NCBI GenBank assembly: GCA_004335635.1
Contig: QAXH01006381.1
Coordinates: 77,648 to 99,830 of the forward strand
Direction of reading: 5' to 3'
Origin: Chloromonas sp. AAM2
Taxonomy: Eukaryota > Chlorophyta > Chlorophyceae > Chlamydomonadales > Chlamydomonadaceae
DNA: 22,183 nt
This document shows positions 9,090 to 18,122 of the stretch, one piece after another (the stretch's first letter is position 1; each line of letters opens with the position of its first letter). The notes beneath the pieces are model-generated. The model saw only the letters and a program-made list of their open reading frames with translations. It ran no database searches and was not told the DNA's origin. A program made the position numbers and the translations under genes.

Positions 9090-9883
9090 CATTGCAGAAA
9101 CCAATATGAAGGTGTGCACACCCACAGCTGAACTCTGATCTATTTGCGCTTGTCCTGGAAATGAAATTTGTCATTGCAAGACTTGGACCTGGCATAATTC
9201 AAGCCCATGGCTCTTGGACCTTCCTATGTTGTTCAGCAACAGACCCTCAAGCCTACAGGTGCTGCTCAGCAACAGCCATGCATCGGGCACTCGTGGCTCT
9301 CTCCAAAATCAAGGTTTAGGCACTGTGGCCAGGATGAATTGGAAACCAATTGTTCGAGATCAATAGCCAGGGCCCGGTGACAACCAAATGAGACCACGGA
9401 TGGGACGCACACAAGTGCATCCTGACAATACACAACTGAGACTTAACAAGGTTTGGAACCACGAGTGCTACATGCACAGTGGTGTCCTCAGGTCCTCAAC
9501 AACTGTGTCGTTAGCTTGTGCTGTCAGGCAATGATGTACAAGAACGCCAGCAGTACCTGCCCTGACATGGTGAAAACAAGTAGCATGTCAAGAAATCATC
9601 TATTGCAGCCCAATCCGCGTTAGTGGTAGCTGGGCGAGCATATAAATGTACCACCGTTGAGGTCAGTCATGTCACTGGAACTGGAAAGTTGGTGCTGCAC
9701 GCTGTGCGTGTTACTGTGTCAGTCAACAGGGCACCTTGTTTGCGCAGTGCGCACATGTCACTATGTCATACAACATGCCGTTGGTCTTGAACGAGGGTGG
9801 TCTGGAGCCCACCATGTCTCAGGTTGAAGGCCCACTGCAACCGGTCTTGGCTTCAGGTGGTGGTTTGAGCTTGCCAGCCTTGC

Positions 9884-10549
9884 CTATGTCTCCATGGGTG
9901 CAGGCTCGTTCTCAACTGCGCAAGACAAATGACCACAAGGTCCTGTTCATTCAGCCATGTTTCATGCAGATTCTATCAGCAAGTGCAGAGGATACGAGCG
10001 CTGCGCAACTGGCCATGTGTGTGCCATGCAAAATGACCCATTCCCGTCAGCAGGCCCTGACGATGGTTGACAGCACACTGAAAACAAATGCTCACCTGGC
10101 TCTGCAGCTGGTGCCTTGCCCTTTGTCTTGAAGTAGCCATCGAGGTCCTCGTCGAGGTGCTTGGCGCCCTGATCTTTGTCCTTGAGGAAGTAAGAGTTCA
10201 GATCATCGTCCAGCGAAGAAGCGTTGAGGTTGCGCCTCTCACCTCTGCCCCTGCCACCTCGTCCACCCCTGCCTCCGCGCCCTCCCCTGCCTCCGCGACG
10301 CCCCTGAACAGAAATGCCCCTGCCCCCAGATGGACCTCCACCGCGACCACCACGGCCAGATTTTGCAACGCCTCCACGGAATCCTCCAGCTGACTGACTT
10401 TGCTTGGCCCTTGCAACGACGCCACCACCACCCTGGCCTTGCCGTGAACCCTGGTTTTGACCGCCACGCCCTCCCTGGCCTCCACCTCGGCGAACCTGAC
10501 CACCTCCGCCACCGCCGCCTGCCCTTCCTCCACGGCGACCGAACGCCAT
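9884..10549 (-). CDS. RGG-box RNA-binding protein with FoP-duplication C-terminus (CHTOP/ALY-like)
   Basis: Proteins with this C-terminus (CHTOP/FOP, ALY/REF) act with TREX in nuclear mRNA export, and their RGG boxes bind RNA and are methylated by PRMT1. Exon 1 (10549-10096) starts MAFGRRGGR and is a long Gly/Arg-rich segment with GGRGG repeats up to about residue 105. It ends with two copies of the short acidic motif: SLDDDLNSYF and HLDEDLDGYF, about residues 115-140. These match the doubled LDxxLDxYM of the FoP-duplication domain, with Phe in place of Met. The AG|GTGAGC donor is in phase 1 and joins CAG|TT at 9915. The last exon adds VENEPAPMET and a TAG at 9884, for 161 aa in total. There is no RRM, so CHTOP fits better than ALY. 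Reading through the donor would give an unlikely longer tail. The divergent neighbour is VPS60. Confidence 0.82.
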
Positions 10550-10861
10550 GCTTGGTCCGCTGAAGTGTGGGAGGACAGACGAGGGTTGGAGATTGCAACG
10601 CAAGCTCCGAGCACTGCACGGGCTTTGCTTTAGATTGCTGCTGAGGCCCAAGACGCAAGTTTGCGGGCAATCCACCCTGCGTGAAGCAGTGCCAGGCCAC
10701 TTGTGTCGGAAGTCGGTTGGTAACGTTTTTTGCAAAAGCAGCATGGCCAGCTCTGCCTGGTTGGTGTGCTTAGGCGTTGCTGATGCTCTGCCAGTGCACA
10801 CAAGGATTTTTGACGCAAACTTCTGACTACCCTACACCAGGCACATCCAAGGCCATCAAGA
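10550..10861. promoter_or_regulatory. shared divergent promoter region, 312 bp
   Basis: This is all the DNA between the start codons of the CHTOP-like gene (minus) and VPS60 (plus). It must contain both 5' UTRs and promoters unless 5' exons exist elsewhere. No TATA box or repeated box was recognised. Confidence 0.5.
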
Positions 10862-12928
10862 ATGCGCAGAATTTTTGGCGCAGGAAAGAAGGCTGCACCA
10901 CCCCCAACGCTGGATGAGGCCACTGACAAGCTTACCGGGCGCGGCGACAGGTGAGTTGCAGTTGATTTGCTTGGTGGACAGACCCGGTCCAGTCTTGCCC
11001 AAGCTTCAAGGCAGCTTCTGACCCCAACACATCACGGCATGCAGGATGGATGAGCAAATCAAAAAGCTGGATGACCAGCTGGTTAAGTACAAGGAGCAGA
11101 TAAGAAAAACGCGTCCGGGCCCTGCTCAAGAACAAATCAAACGGAGAGCGTTGCAGGTGTGATGGCCGGGGTTTTGGGGAGCTGCATGGTAGGCTGCTGT
11201 GCTATGTGCAAAATTCTGTGGTTGCATAAGCTCTTAGGTTAAAGGCAGGAGTTTGGTTGCACGCCAGCATGGCTATGGAATCGCACAGAAGTTGCAGCTC
11301 AGCCCTGTGACGCACTGCTTGGGCACAAATGCTGCACATGCTGCGCCGACCAGCTACCACGTGCCACACAGGCCTTTTTGCCTTGCCTTCATTCATGTCG
11401 CAGCTCCTGAAGCAGAAGCGATTGTACGAGGGCCAACGAGACCAGGTGTGTAGTGAGTTGTGTCGTGGTCGTACACTGCAAAGTAGGCGATGTGAGATGC
11501 AAGTGCGGCGATGGCAATCGAGTAGTGCACTTGATTGCTACCTTTTGCATTTGTTGCATGCTCACCGAACCCATTCACAGCAGACCACAGGCCTTTCCTT
11601 TCAGGCCTTTTCTTTCAGGCCTCGCCAAGGTTCGACAATGGTGAATGAGAATGACTGTTCAGCTATCTCTGTTTTTCCGAAGTCTGTCTCACGCCATTCC
11701 GGTTTCTCCTGTCATCCTCAGGCACAGCCGTTACATTTTTATCGGTTTTTTTTTATTATCATCATGAATGGCACACAAACAGTTACGGGACTCCCAAAGT
11801 ATATGCAAAACTTTCATTGGGATTCTGGGTTTATTCATATCGGAATCCGATCGAATTGTCAAACCCTGGTCCTCGCATCCTTGTGCACACTGTTGGCTGG
11901 CCTTCGTTCCAAGCCTTGACATTTGTTTGTTTTCTGTCACGTGCCTTGTATCAGGTCTACGCTCAACAGTTCAACATGGAACAGACCAAGTTTACAGTGG
12001 ATAGCATCAAGGACACAGTGGGCACAGTGCAGGCGCTGAGTGCAGCCCAGAAGGAAATGAAAGGACAGTTCAAGAAGAACAAGGAGCTTGACATCAACTA
12101 CATTGACAAAATGCAGGACGACATGTTTGATATGATGGTGAGCCCAATGGCTAGCTGCAGGCATCATTTGAAGCGGATTTCACTACTGTGGCAATTCTTG
12201 CGATAACACCTGCAGAGCATGCCAGGCAACTGCAGCATACTATGTCATGAATGGCAAGGGACCGTTGAGCCGTGGATCGTTGTTACGTTGAAGATGAGTT
12301 TTGTTATTACATCTGTGAATGCATCTAGCCTTTCAGGACATGAGTTCAAGCAATGTGCGATGTAACATGTCATGATTGCATATGCCACCCCTCAGGACAT
12401 GAGTCGTGAGATCAATGACGCCATGGGCAGATCCTATGACGTGCCTGAGGATCTGGATGAGAGCGATCTGATGGCGGAGCTGGATGGCTTGGAGGCCGAC
12501 ATGTCCCTGGAGGAGGGGGAGAAGGGAGCCACCCCCTCGTACCTGCAGGTAGAGGCGTGCGGGGTACAGCAGGCTTGGTGCGCTACAGGACATCAACATG
12601 TCTCAGGCTTGGCATGCTTTGAAACGTAACAGTGTCTCAGCCTTGCTTGATGTGGTGCTGCAGCTGCCGGCACACAGCAGCCAAGGCACATTCACCAGTG
12701 CTTTGAGCTGATCGCAGCGGCGCAAGCAGAAGGCTGTGCAAGTCTACTAGCACAGTGTGAAAGGGCACACCCGGTTTGCAATGGAAGCACTGCGTGTGTT
12801 CTGTACTAAACTATGCCTGTCGGTGTATCATCTCACTGTGTGTGCAGGAGCCTGAGCTGGGCGACTTCCCAGAGGTGCCCAATCAAAACGCCCCACAGGC
12901 GGGCGAGGCGCAGGCCTTGCGCACCTGA
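10862..12928 (+). CDS. VPS60: ESCRT-III subunit VPS60/CHMP5
   Basis: Vps60/CHMP5 is a late ESCRT-III protein that recruits LIP5/VTA1 and so controls the Vps4 ATPase at endosomes. Exons: 10862-10950, 11045-11156, 11404-11445 (only 42 bases), 11955-12137, 12396-12548 and 12848-12928 (TGA). All phases agree. The product is 219 aa, the same length as human CHMP5 as I recall it. It begins MRRIFGAGKKAAPPPTLDEA, the typical basic N-terminus. The core helices include KKLDDQLVKYKEQIRKTRPG, LLKQKRLYEGQRDQ and QFNMEQTKFTVDSIKDTVGT. The acidic C-terminal part has SYDVPEDLDESDLMAELDGL and ends ELGDFPEVPNQNAP, like the LPQIP ending of animal CHMP5. The start has no competing upstream in-frame ATG nearby. 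A decoy acceptor precedes exon 5. A TGTAA follows the stop by 117 bases. Confidence 0.96.
11589..11622. repeat. short pyrimidine-rich tandem repeat in a VPS60 intron
   Basis: AGGCCTTTCCTTTC is followed by AGGCCTTTTCTTTC and a third AGGCC. It lies in the 509-base intron before exon 4. It looks like an acceptor tract, but no exon follows. Confidence 0.65.
12334..12346 (+). other. decoy duplicate of the exon 5 acceptor in VPS60
   Basis: The string TTTCAGGACATGAGT, ending near 12346, repeats the true exon start CTCAGGACATGAGT at about 12392-12405, some 60 bases further on. Using the upstream site would give DMSSSNVRCNMS and then a stop codon, so it would truncate the protein. Confidence 0.6.
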
Positions 12929-13044
12929 CAACACAACAGTTGCGCCAGCTGGCATGGCCCTGGCCATGGTTTGCCATGGCACAGCAAGCTATGCCCTGTC
13001 TACAGGGTATCTTTACAAGTGTTCCTCAAATCACTTCACGTAGG

Positions 13045-13049
13045 TGTAA
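13045..13049 (+). terminator. TGTAA poly(A) signal candidate for VPS60
   Basis: The first TGTAA after the VPS60 stop lies 117 bases downstream on the same strand. This is the expected distance for a volvocine-type poly(A) signal. Confidence 0.5.
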
Positions 13050-13405
13050 CGACTGTGAGTACACCGCTACGAGTTCAATGTCTGCCGCACCGACCTGCAC
13101 CCGTTCAGAATGCACCCGCCGACTTCGTCCATTGCATACAACCTTCACATGATGCACAACCTCAACAAAATAGTGTTGTGTTGTTTGAGACTTCGTACGA
13201 ATTCACGACAGTACATTTGTTGCCAGTGGCACCTCTCTGAGGCTTCATGGTCGCGTCCAGATGACCTTTGACTTGTGCTTGCAAGAACACAAATCTTCAT
13301 GCTTGTATCGTTTTCGTTAGTTGTCCTGTTTTCTAAGGCATACATGCACATCGTACCACTAGTCATCTTTTTCCCAGCATTCACACTCCATACGTGTGAC
13401 CTTGC

Positions 13406-13634
13406 GATACCATTGTAATGTGCTCCTCAGAAGCTTCTATTGCTGTGTTGTTTGTGGTGAAGGAGCTGGCAGCTGCAGCCTACAACCCCGGCACGCTGCT
13501 GCCGGGCGCAAGCATTTGTTGCTCAGGGGGCTTGAACCAACATTGTGACGACCACACCTTCACTTGTGCTCGCCTCCATGTGATTAAGAATGCCAAGCCG
13601 TTTGAAGAAGTCAACATGCAGCAGGACAAGCCGG
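13406..13634 (+). repeat. diverged direct repeat, copy 1
   Basis: It starts GATACCATTGTAATGTG and runs through an AGCTGGCAGCTGCAGCCT-like block, CAACATTGT, GACCACACCTTCAC, ATGCCAAGC and GCAGGACAAGCCG. The same blocks recur in the same order at 13831-14095 with indels. In one frame both copies read similar peptides (KELAAAAYNPG and KKLATAACNPD; NQHCDDHTFT and SQHCNHHTLT). Confidence 0.75.
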
Positions 13635-13830
13635 CGCACATTTGGAGAGTTTCAAGGACAACTTGTTGTGCCTGTTGTGTCACGTGTTATTGTACGTTCT
13701 CCCATCCCACCCCACACGCCATTCACGTGCTATTGAAATGAGCGGGGCAGATAGGCAGAACAACTAACCCAGGTCTGAGGGAACTCTTTAGCTGCAGCAA
13801 GACAAAGACTTCTCTTCTGTGTCACTCTGT

Positions 13831-14095
13831 GATACCATTGTAATGTGGTCTCCAGTAGCAGGTCTCTATTGCTGTTGTAGTTGTGGCAAAGAAGCTGGCA
13901 ACTGCAGCCTGCAACCCCGATGCACAGGCAAGCCGACGCCAAGGGACAGCGAAGTGTTTGTTGCTGAAGGCTTGCCACACTCTCACGCGTGCTTGCCTAT
14001 CACAACATTGTAACCACCACACCCTCACACTTGAGTGGCCCTCCTTCTGGGGTTACAAATGCCAAGCTGTTAGATTGCAGCAGCACAAGCCGAGC
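13831..14095 (+). repeat. diverged direct repeat, copy 2
   Basis: This is the second copy of the block at 13406-13634, ending 31 bases before the DUF1802 start codon. It therefore probably forms the promoter and 5' UTR of that gene. Confidence 0.75.
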
Positions 14096-14126
14096 TAGAC
14101 GTTTGCAAAGGGCTTGCAGAGTGAAC

Positions 14127-17048
14127 ATGGCCTTGGTCAGCAAAACCCCAGTGACGGGCTGTGGGCCTCATCGCAAGGGAAATGGGCAACCATGCGTGGC
14201 GATGCGCCTCAATACCCCTGCACAAGACTCGCGCTCCCTTGTTCGAGTTGCCGTGGGCAGCCCTGCCCTGAGTGCTGAAGTCGAGAGAAACCCTCAAGCG
14301 CGCAGCACCATTGCGCTCAAGGAGTGGAATGTTGCCAATCAGGCACTGCATCGTGGACTGCAGACTGTGAGTATTACCTTGTGTCTCTGGATAGGATATG
14401 TGGGCCTGCATGCCCGGCCATCCGTCAGGGCAGGCAACCAGGCTCCCAACTACATTCAGCCTTTGTAGATGAATGTTGTAGCCACATGGGCACATACACA
14501 CAGTGCTCCCTATCTGTCCATTCCTCATGCATGACAGATTTTAGTGCGCAAGGGCGGCATCAGGGAACCTGTATTCAAACCTCCAGGGCGTCAGTTCCTT
14601 CTCTTCCCTACATCCTTCCACAGTCAACAATCGCTGCTCAAGCCGGGCGTCAGGGACACAGACTGGTGCAGAGTGGTGAGGAAAGGGCAAAGGCACTGCT
14701 ATAAGCCAAGTATTTCTGGAACAATTGATTGAGAATTAAGGAGATGGTATCGGGCGCATGGGGCATGTAATGAAGGCTTGATGAAGCCAGAGACTGTGGG
14801 GGCAGTCGTTGTAGTGGTTGGGTGTGCACTCTGCAGGCAACATATGCTTGTGAGGTCATGCCAAAGCAGCACGTGGTCCTTGCTGGGATGAAGCACGTGC
14901 ATACACTCAAGAAAAATTTGAAGCACGTGCATACACTCGAGAAACATTTGAAGCACGTGCATACACTCGAGAAACATTTGAAGCACGTGCATACGCTCGA
15001 GAAACATTTGAAGCACGTGCATACGCTCGAGAAACATTTGAAGCACGTTCGTACGCTCGAGAAACATTTGAAGCACGTGCATACGCTCGAGAAACATTTG
15101 AAGCACGTGCATACGCTCGAGAAACATTTGAAGCACGTTCGTACACTCAAGAAACATTTGAAGCACGTGCATACACTCAAGAACATTTGAAGCACGTGCA
15201 TACACTCAAGAACATTTTAAGCACGTGTATCTATTACCTCGTCTCGGAGACATCTTGGATGGACGTTCGTGAGGTTTTGAGCAAACCTCCTGACAGACAC
15301 CACAGCATTGGGATTCAAAACTCTACTATTCGACACATGCAGTGTGTGTAGCTTATTTGCAGGCCATGGCTCTCGAGCCCAAAGAGTGTGAGTACTTGGT
15401 AATGGACACGTATGTGGAGGTGACGGGCGCGTGGGTGACGGAGGATGCGGGGGTGTTGGAGGCGCTGGACGATCTGCACATATGGACTCAGGTTGGTGGA
15501 ACGCACGCCATGGTCACGCAAAGGGTCCCAGACAGAGGGTGCACTTCTTCATGTGCACGGCATGCCTGTGCAAAAATCTGCACATATAAACCTGCACAGG
15601 TACGGACACAGGTACAGGAGTACGGCAAAGTAGCTAGGCAGAGGCAGGACAGGGAGGAGTTTGTTAGCAGCCGTAACTGGTTTGGACCGGAGGATAAATG
15701 ACAGGTCCGTGTGCAGGGGTCAGGGCAGGGCAGGGCAGGGCAGGGCAGGCTGCACACCGACGATGAAAAGTTGTGACAGTGATTGTGACAGTGTCAGGAT
15801 GGGGGAATATTGAATACCACGGGGGTTAGAATACAAACAGTCAGAACAGCTTTGAGCTTTTATTTTGACTGCACTGGCTTGTCTACAGAGCATATGGCTA
15901 TGGCATGTGTTGTGTATGCATCATGCTACAGCTGAACCATCAGTTTGATAGTCCTGGTGGTTTCATTCAGGAGTTTGTTGACGCGCGGCTCAAGTGGCGC
16001 AGCAAGCAGCCGCTGACTCTGCTGGAGCTGAGGGCATGGCAGCTTAGGCCTCCCACGACCCTGAAGGTGAGCAGTGATGATATCATGTTTTGTGCGTGTA
16101 AACGTAGGTGCCATGACCTTGGCACGTAGGCGCAGGAAGACATATGCAGAACTGCCGATTGCCTCAAATAAGTGTGTATTTGGGGTTCCCAGCAGTTGTG
16201 CAAATCGCCTGTAGTGCGTTGGGTACGAGCTGGTGAAGTGAAGTGGGCACAGAAACGACTTGAGAATCTTTTTGGCCCAGTCGTGTGGGTTCACAAAGCA
16301 GTTGAGGCGGCCACGCAGTGCAGAAAGGCTGTGCCCAGGAGCTCCCAAGCGAGGCAGGCAAACATGGCAACATTCCAGGAGAGACCGTGTGAGGTGACAC
16401 GCAGGCACCATGCGTATTTAGCCAGTCATTTTCACGACTATGCACGAGCGATGTCCTTCTCTTACGAACTAGGGCTACAGCTGTGCGGCAAAAGGGTTGG
16501 TCGTGAGGTCATGACGGGCAGCCAGAGATGTGTCGCCTATTTGCTATGAAACTGGGCACAGAAACAGTTAAGAACCCAGGAGTGCGGCGAAAGCGTTGGA
16601 CGTGTCAAACAGGCAGCCAGAGGTGTACCCTGGAATACCCTGAAGCACGTTACAAGGATGGAGTGCACACCATGAAGCACGTCCAACGCAAACATCAACT
16701 ATTCGCGCAAATTGCAAAAAATTCTTTTAGTAAAGGGGAAATAAGCCGTGTCAGCAAGGGGTGGTGAGTCCCTTGTGGCCATCACCCGACAGAGCACGCT
16801 CCAAAAGCACCCCGTTAGCCATTTAGATGGTACACCCCTCCCCTCCCCACACGCAGGTGGACCCAGAGTTCTTCGGATGCTTTTCCTTTGTGGATTTGCC
16901 CTTGGGGGGAGAGGGGAAAGCAGGGCTGAACCGGCCTGTCAACTTAGAGGGCGCGGTGCCTGCACTCACTGACGTTCAGTTTGCAGAGCGACAGCAGCTG
17001 CTGCGCAGCCGGCTAGCCAACGTTGAACACAAAGCACTGGTGTTGTGA
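14127..17048 (+). CDS. DUF1802 family protein, probably plastid-targeted
   Basis: DUF1802 proteins are common in cyanobacteria and photosynthetic eukaryotes, and their biochemical role is unknown. Exons: 14127-14366, 14538-14675, 15363-15491, 15971-16066 and 16857-17048 (TGA). All joins are in phase 0, giving 264 aa. Residues 1-60 (MALVSKTPVTGCGPHRKGNG and onward) look like a plastid transit peptide: basic, hydroxylated and poor in acidic residues. The domain starts at IALKEWNVANQALHRGLQT and continues with ILVRKGGIREP, the strongly conserved PGRQFLLFPTSFHSQ, LLKPG, then LDDLHIWTQ and EFVDARLKWRSKQPL. It ends with the VDPEFFGCFSFVDL block, equivalent to the usual YGGCxSWxxL. The ATG is in a good context (AACATGGCC). 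The first donor (ACT|GTGAGT) lacks the usual AG before GT. Introns carry a 30-bp array, a (CAGGG)n tract and the dispersed repeat. Confidence 0.9.
14891..15228. repeat. 30-bp tandem array with a CACGTG core, about 11 copies
   Basis: The unit is AAGCACGTGCATACRCTCRA plus GAAACATTTG. It repeats every 30 bases from 14891, and the last two units are one base shorter. Most units hold the palindrome GCACGTGC (a G-box/E-box core). Two units, at 15041 and 15131, read GCACGTTCGTAC instead; they are 90 bases apart, which suggests a three-unit higher-order repeat. The array lies in the DUF1802 intron between exons 2 and 3. Both strands stay open in frame across it (for example LKHVHTLEKH), which is a composition effect. 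Confidence 0.95.
15721..15750. repeat. (CAGGG)6 pentanucleotide repeat
   Basis: This is a perfect CAGGG run in the DUF1802 intron between exons 3 and 4. The plus strand has six GGG triplets in 30 bases, so a G-quadruplex is possible in the nascent transcript. Confidence 0.9.
16236..16629. repeat. internally duplicated block in a DUF1802 intron
   Basis: GGGCACAGAAACGACTTGAGAA at 16245-16266 recurs as GGGCACAGAAACAGTTAAGAA at 16554-16574. A segment with TGCGGCAAAAGGGTTGG and GGCAGCCAGAGATGTG (16484-16532) recurs as TGCGGCGAAAGCGTTGG and GGCAGCCAGAGGTGT (16584-16626), about 100 bases later. This duplicated block leads directly into the dispersed repeat at 16649. Confidence 0.6.
16649..16830 (+). 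repeat. dispersed repeat, copy A
   Basis: This is the inverted counterpart of 8908-9089, lying in the last DUF1802 intron just before the acceptor of exon 5. It keeps a frame reading YKDGVHTMKHVQRKHQL and ending in RVSKGW-stop. The two copies differ at all codon positions, so purifying selection is not obvious. The copy may come from a mobile element. Confidence 0.85.
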
Positions 17049-17400
17049 GGCGGCTGCCAAATCCCCACTGAAGTCCGATCTGGATTGATTCAACTGATAC
17101 TTTCAATGTCATCATCACAAGTCTTCAGTCCTGTGCATCAGGCTAGGAGGGAGAAGGTGCACAAGAACCAAGACACGATGCCATAGAACTCCTTTTGCAT
17201 AATGCCATCTATCACTGTTTGTTTCCCTGTTCGTTGTTGAGCATGCGCTTGTACATCAAGCTAACATGGATGCGTTGGTTATGAAGAACCCTGCACCTAT
17301 CATCAACCTGCCGAACCCAGAGCATGCTCTGATTGGCATGGCTGTTCAAGCACTGCTGCCATCGGGGCGTTTCGTTGAGCCTCTTGGGCAATCTTTCATG

Positions 17401-17452
17401 TCTGTTCATGTCTGTTCACGTCTGTTCATGTCTGTTCACGTCTATTCATGTC
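17401..17452. repeat. 10-bp tandem repeat, TCTGTTCATG/TCTGTTCACG alternating
   Basis: Five 10-bp units alternate between endings ATG and ACG, so the true period is 20 bases. The run lies about 350 bases downstream of the DUF1802 stop codon. Confidence 0.9.
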
Positions 17453-17990
17453 CAGGGTTAGGGTCCATCATCGTACAGGCCTTTCCATTTCGTCCTTCCC
17501 CAGTAACCATCTGCCAGCCTGGACATGCCCCCCCGGTTATTGCAGGTTGCTTGCACTGCAAGTTGCAGAAATAAATCCGGCAGACAACAACATTCCACTG
17601 TGACATGTACCGTACAAGCCGGAGCAAGGCTGAAAATAGAGCAAGATTCAACATGTCAGCCGGAAATCTGCAAGTGGTGCCATGTTCGTCTCACTGAGTA
17701 GAGCCATGCTGATCTCACTGATCACAGGCAGTCCAGCCTGGCTAACAGGGTTTGCGGACAGGACAGCATCCCGAGGGGTGGCCACCACCATTACTAACGC
17801 GCGTATCACTATCCTCTTCACTTGTAGATCGGACGGGTAGGAGTGTCTTCCCTCATGTGATTGTCACAGCCATGGTTCAGCTTGTCGATGGTTGAGACAA
17901 CAATCATCCTGCCTCAGATACAAACAGTGGCAGGTAGCAGCCCTGCATCTTGTTGATTTTTCAAAAAGATTTTTAAAAGCAGACCAATCG

Positions 17991-17995
17991 TTACA
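17991..17995 (-). terminator. TGTAA poly(A) signal candidate for the gene at 18123-19714
   Basis: TTACA on the plus strand reads TGTAA on the minus strand, 127 bases beyond the stop codon at 18123. The spacing is as for VPS60. Confidence 0.45.
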
Positions 17996-18122
17996 CGGTT
18001 CAAACAGGCTCCTCAGAGCCCTGCCATCAAATACCATGAACAGAGCATAGCTTGACACACACGGGATGCAGTGGCTGGGAACAAAACTCCACCAACAGTG
18101 TCTTGTGTGTACAATCTCCACC

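Larger units (their letters stand above)
8552..9883. other. convergent spacer with a dispersed repeat, no gene recognised
   Basis: This interval lies between the FKBP stop (plus) and the CHTOP-like stop (minus). It holds a TGTAA poly(A)-like signal at 8789 and one copy of the dispersed repeat (8908-9089). The rest (9090-9883) shows no repeat, RNA gene or credible exon by eye. Confidence 0.55.
12929..14126. other. intergenic region between VPS60 and the DUF1802 gene
   Basis: Both flanking genes are on the plus strand. The left part holds the VPS60 3' UTR with TGTAA at 13045. The rest is largely taken up by a diverged direct duplication (13406-13634 and 13831-14095). No complete gene was recognised. 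Confidence 0.6.
17049..18122. other. convergent spacer between the DUF1802 gene and the unrecognised gene
   Basis: It holds the 3' UTRs of two converging genes. I saw a 10-bp tandem run at 17401-17452 and a minus-strand TGTAA at 17991-17995. A stretch near 17821-17863 is similar to one at 20343-20385. No exon or RNA gene was recognised. Confidence 0.55.

Noticed and set aside
9962..10095. Extension of the RGG protein past the donor at 10095
   Set aside because: The added peptide lacks family features. A clean phase-1 join to 9915 gives a short acidic tail typical of such proteins.
13424..13741. Plus-strand open frame with MCSSEASIAVLFVVKELAAA
   Set aside because: No family features. It lies in the duplicated block and the second copy does not keep the whole frame.
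14650..15205. Long repetitive open frames (LKHVHTLEKH on plus, CTCFKCFSSV-like on minus)
   Set aside because: The 30-bp minisatellite keeps several frames open at once. It lies inside a DUF1802 intron and no frame has non-repeat coding sequence.
14891..15228. CRISPR-like array of 30-base repeats
   Set aside because: Units are joined directly with no unique spacers, and the genome is eukaryotic.
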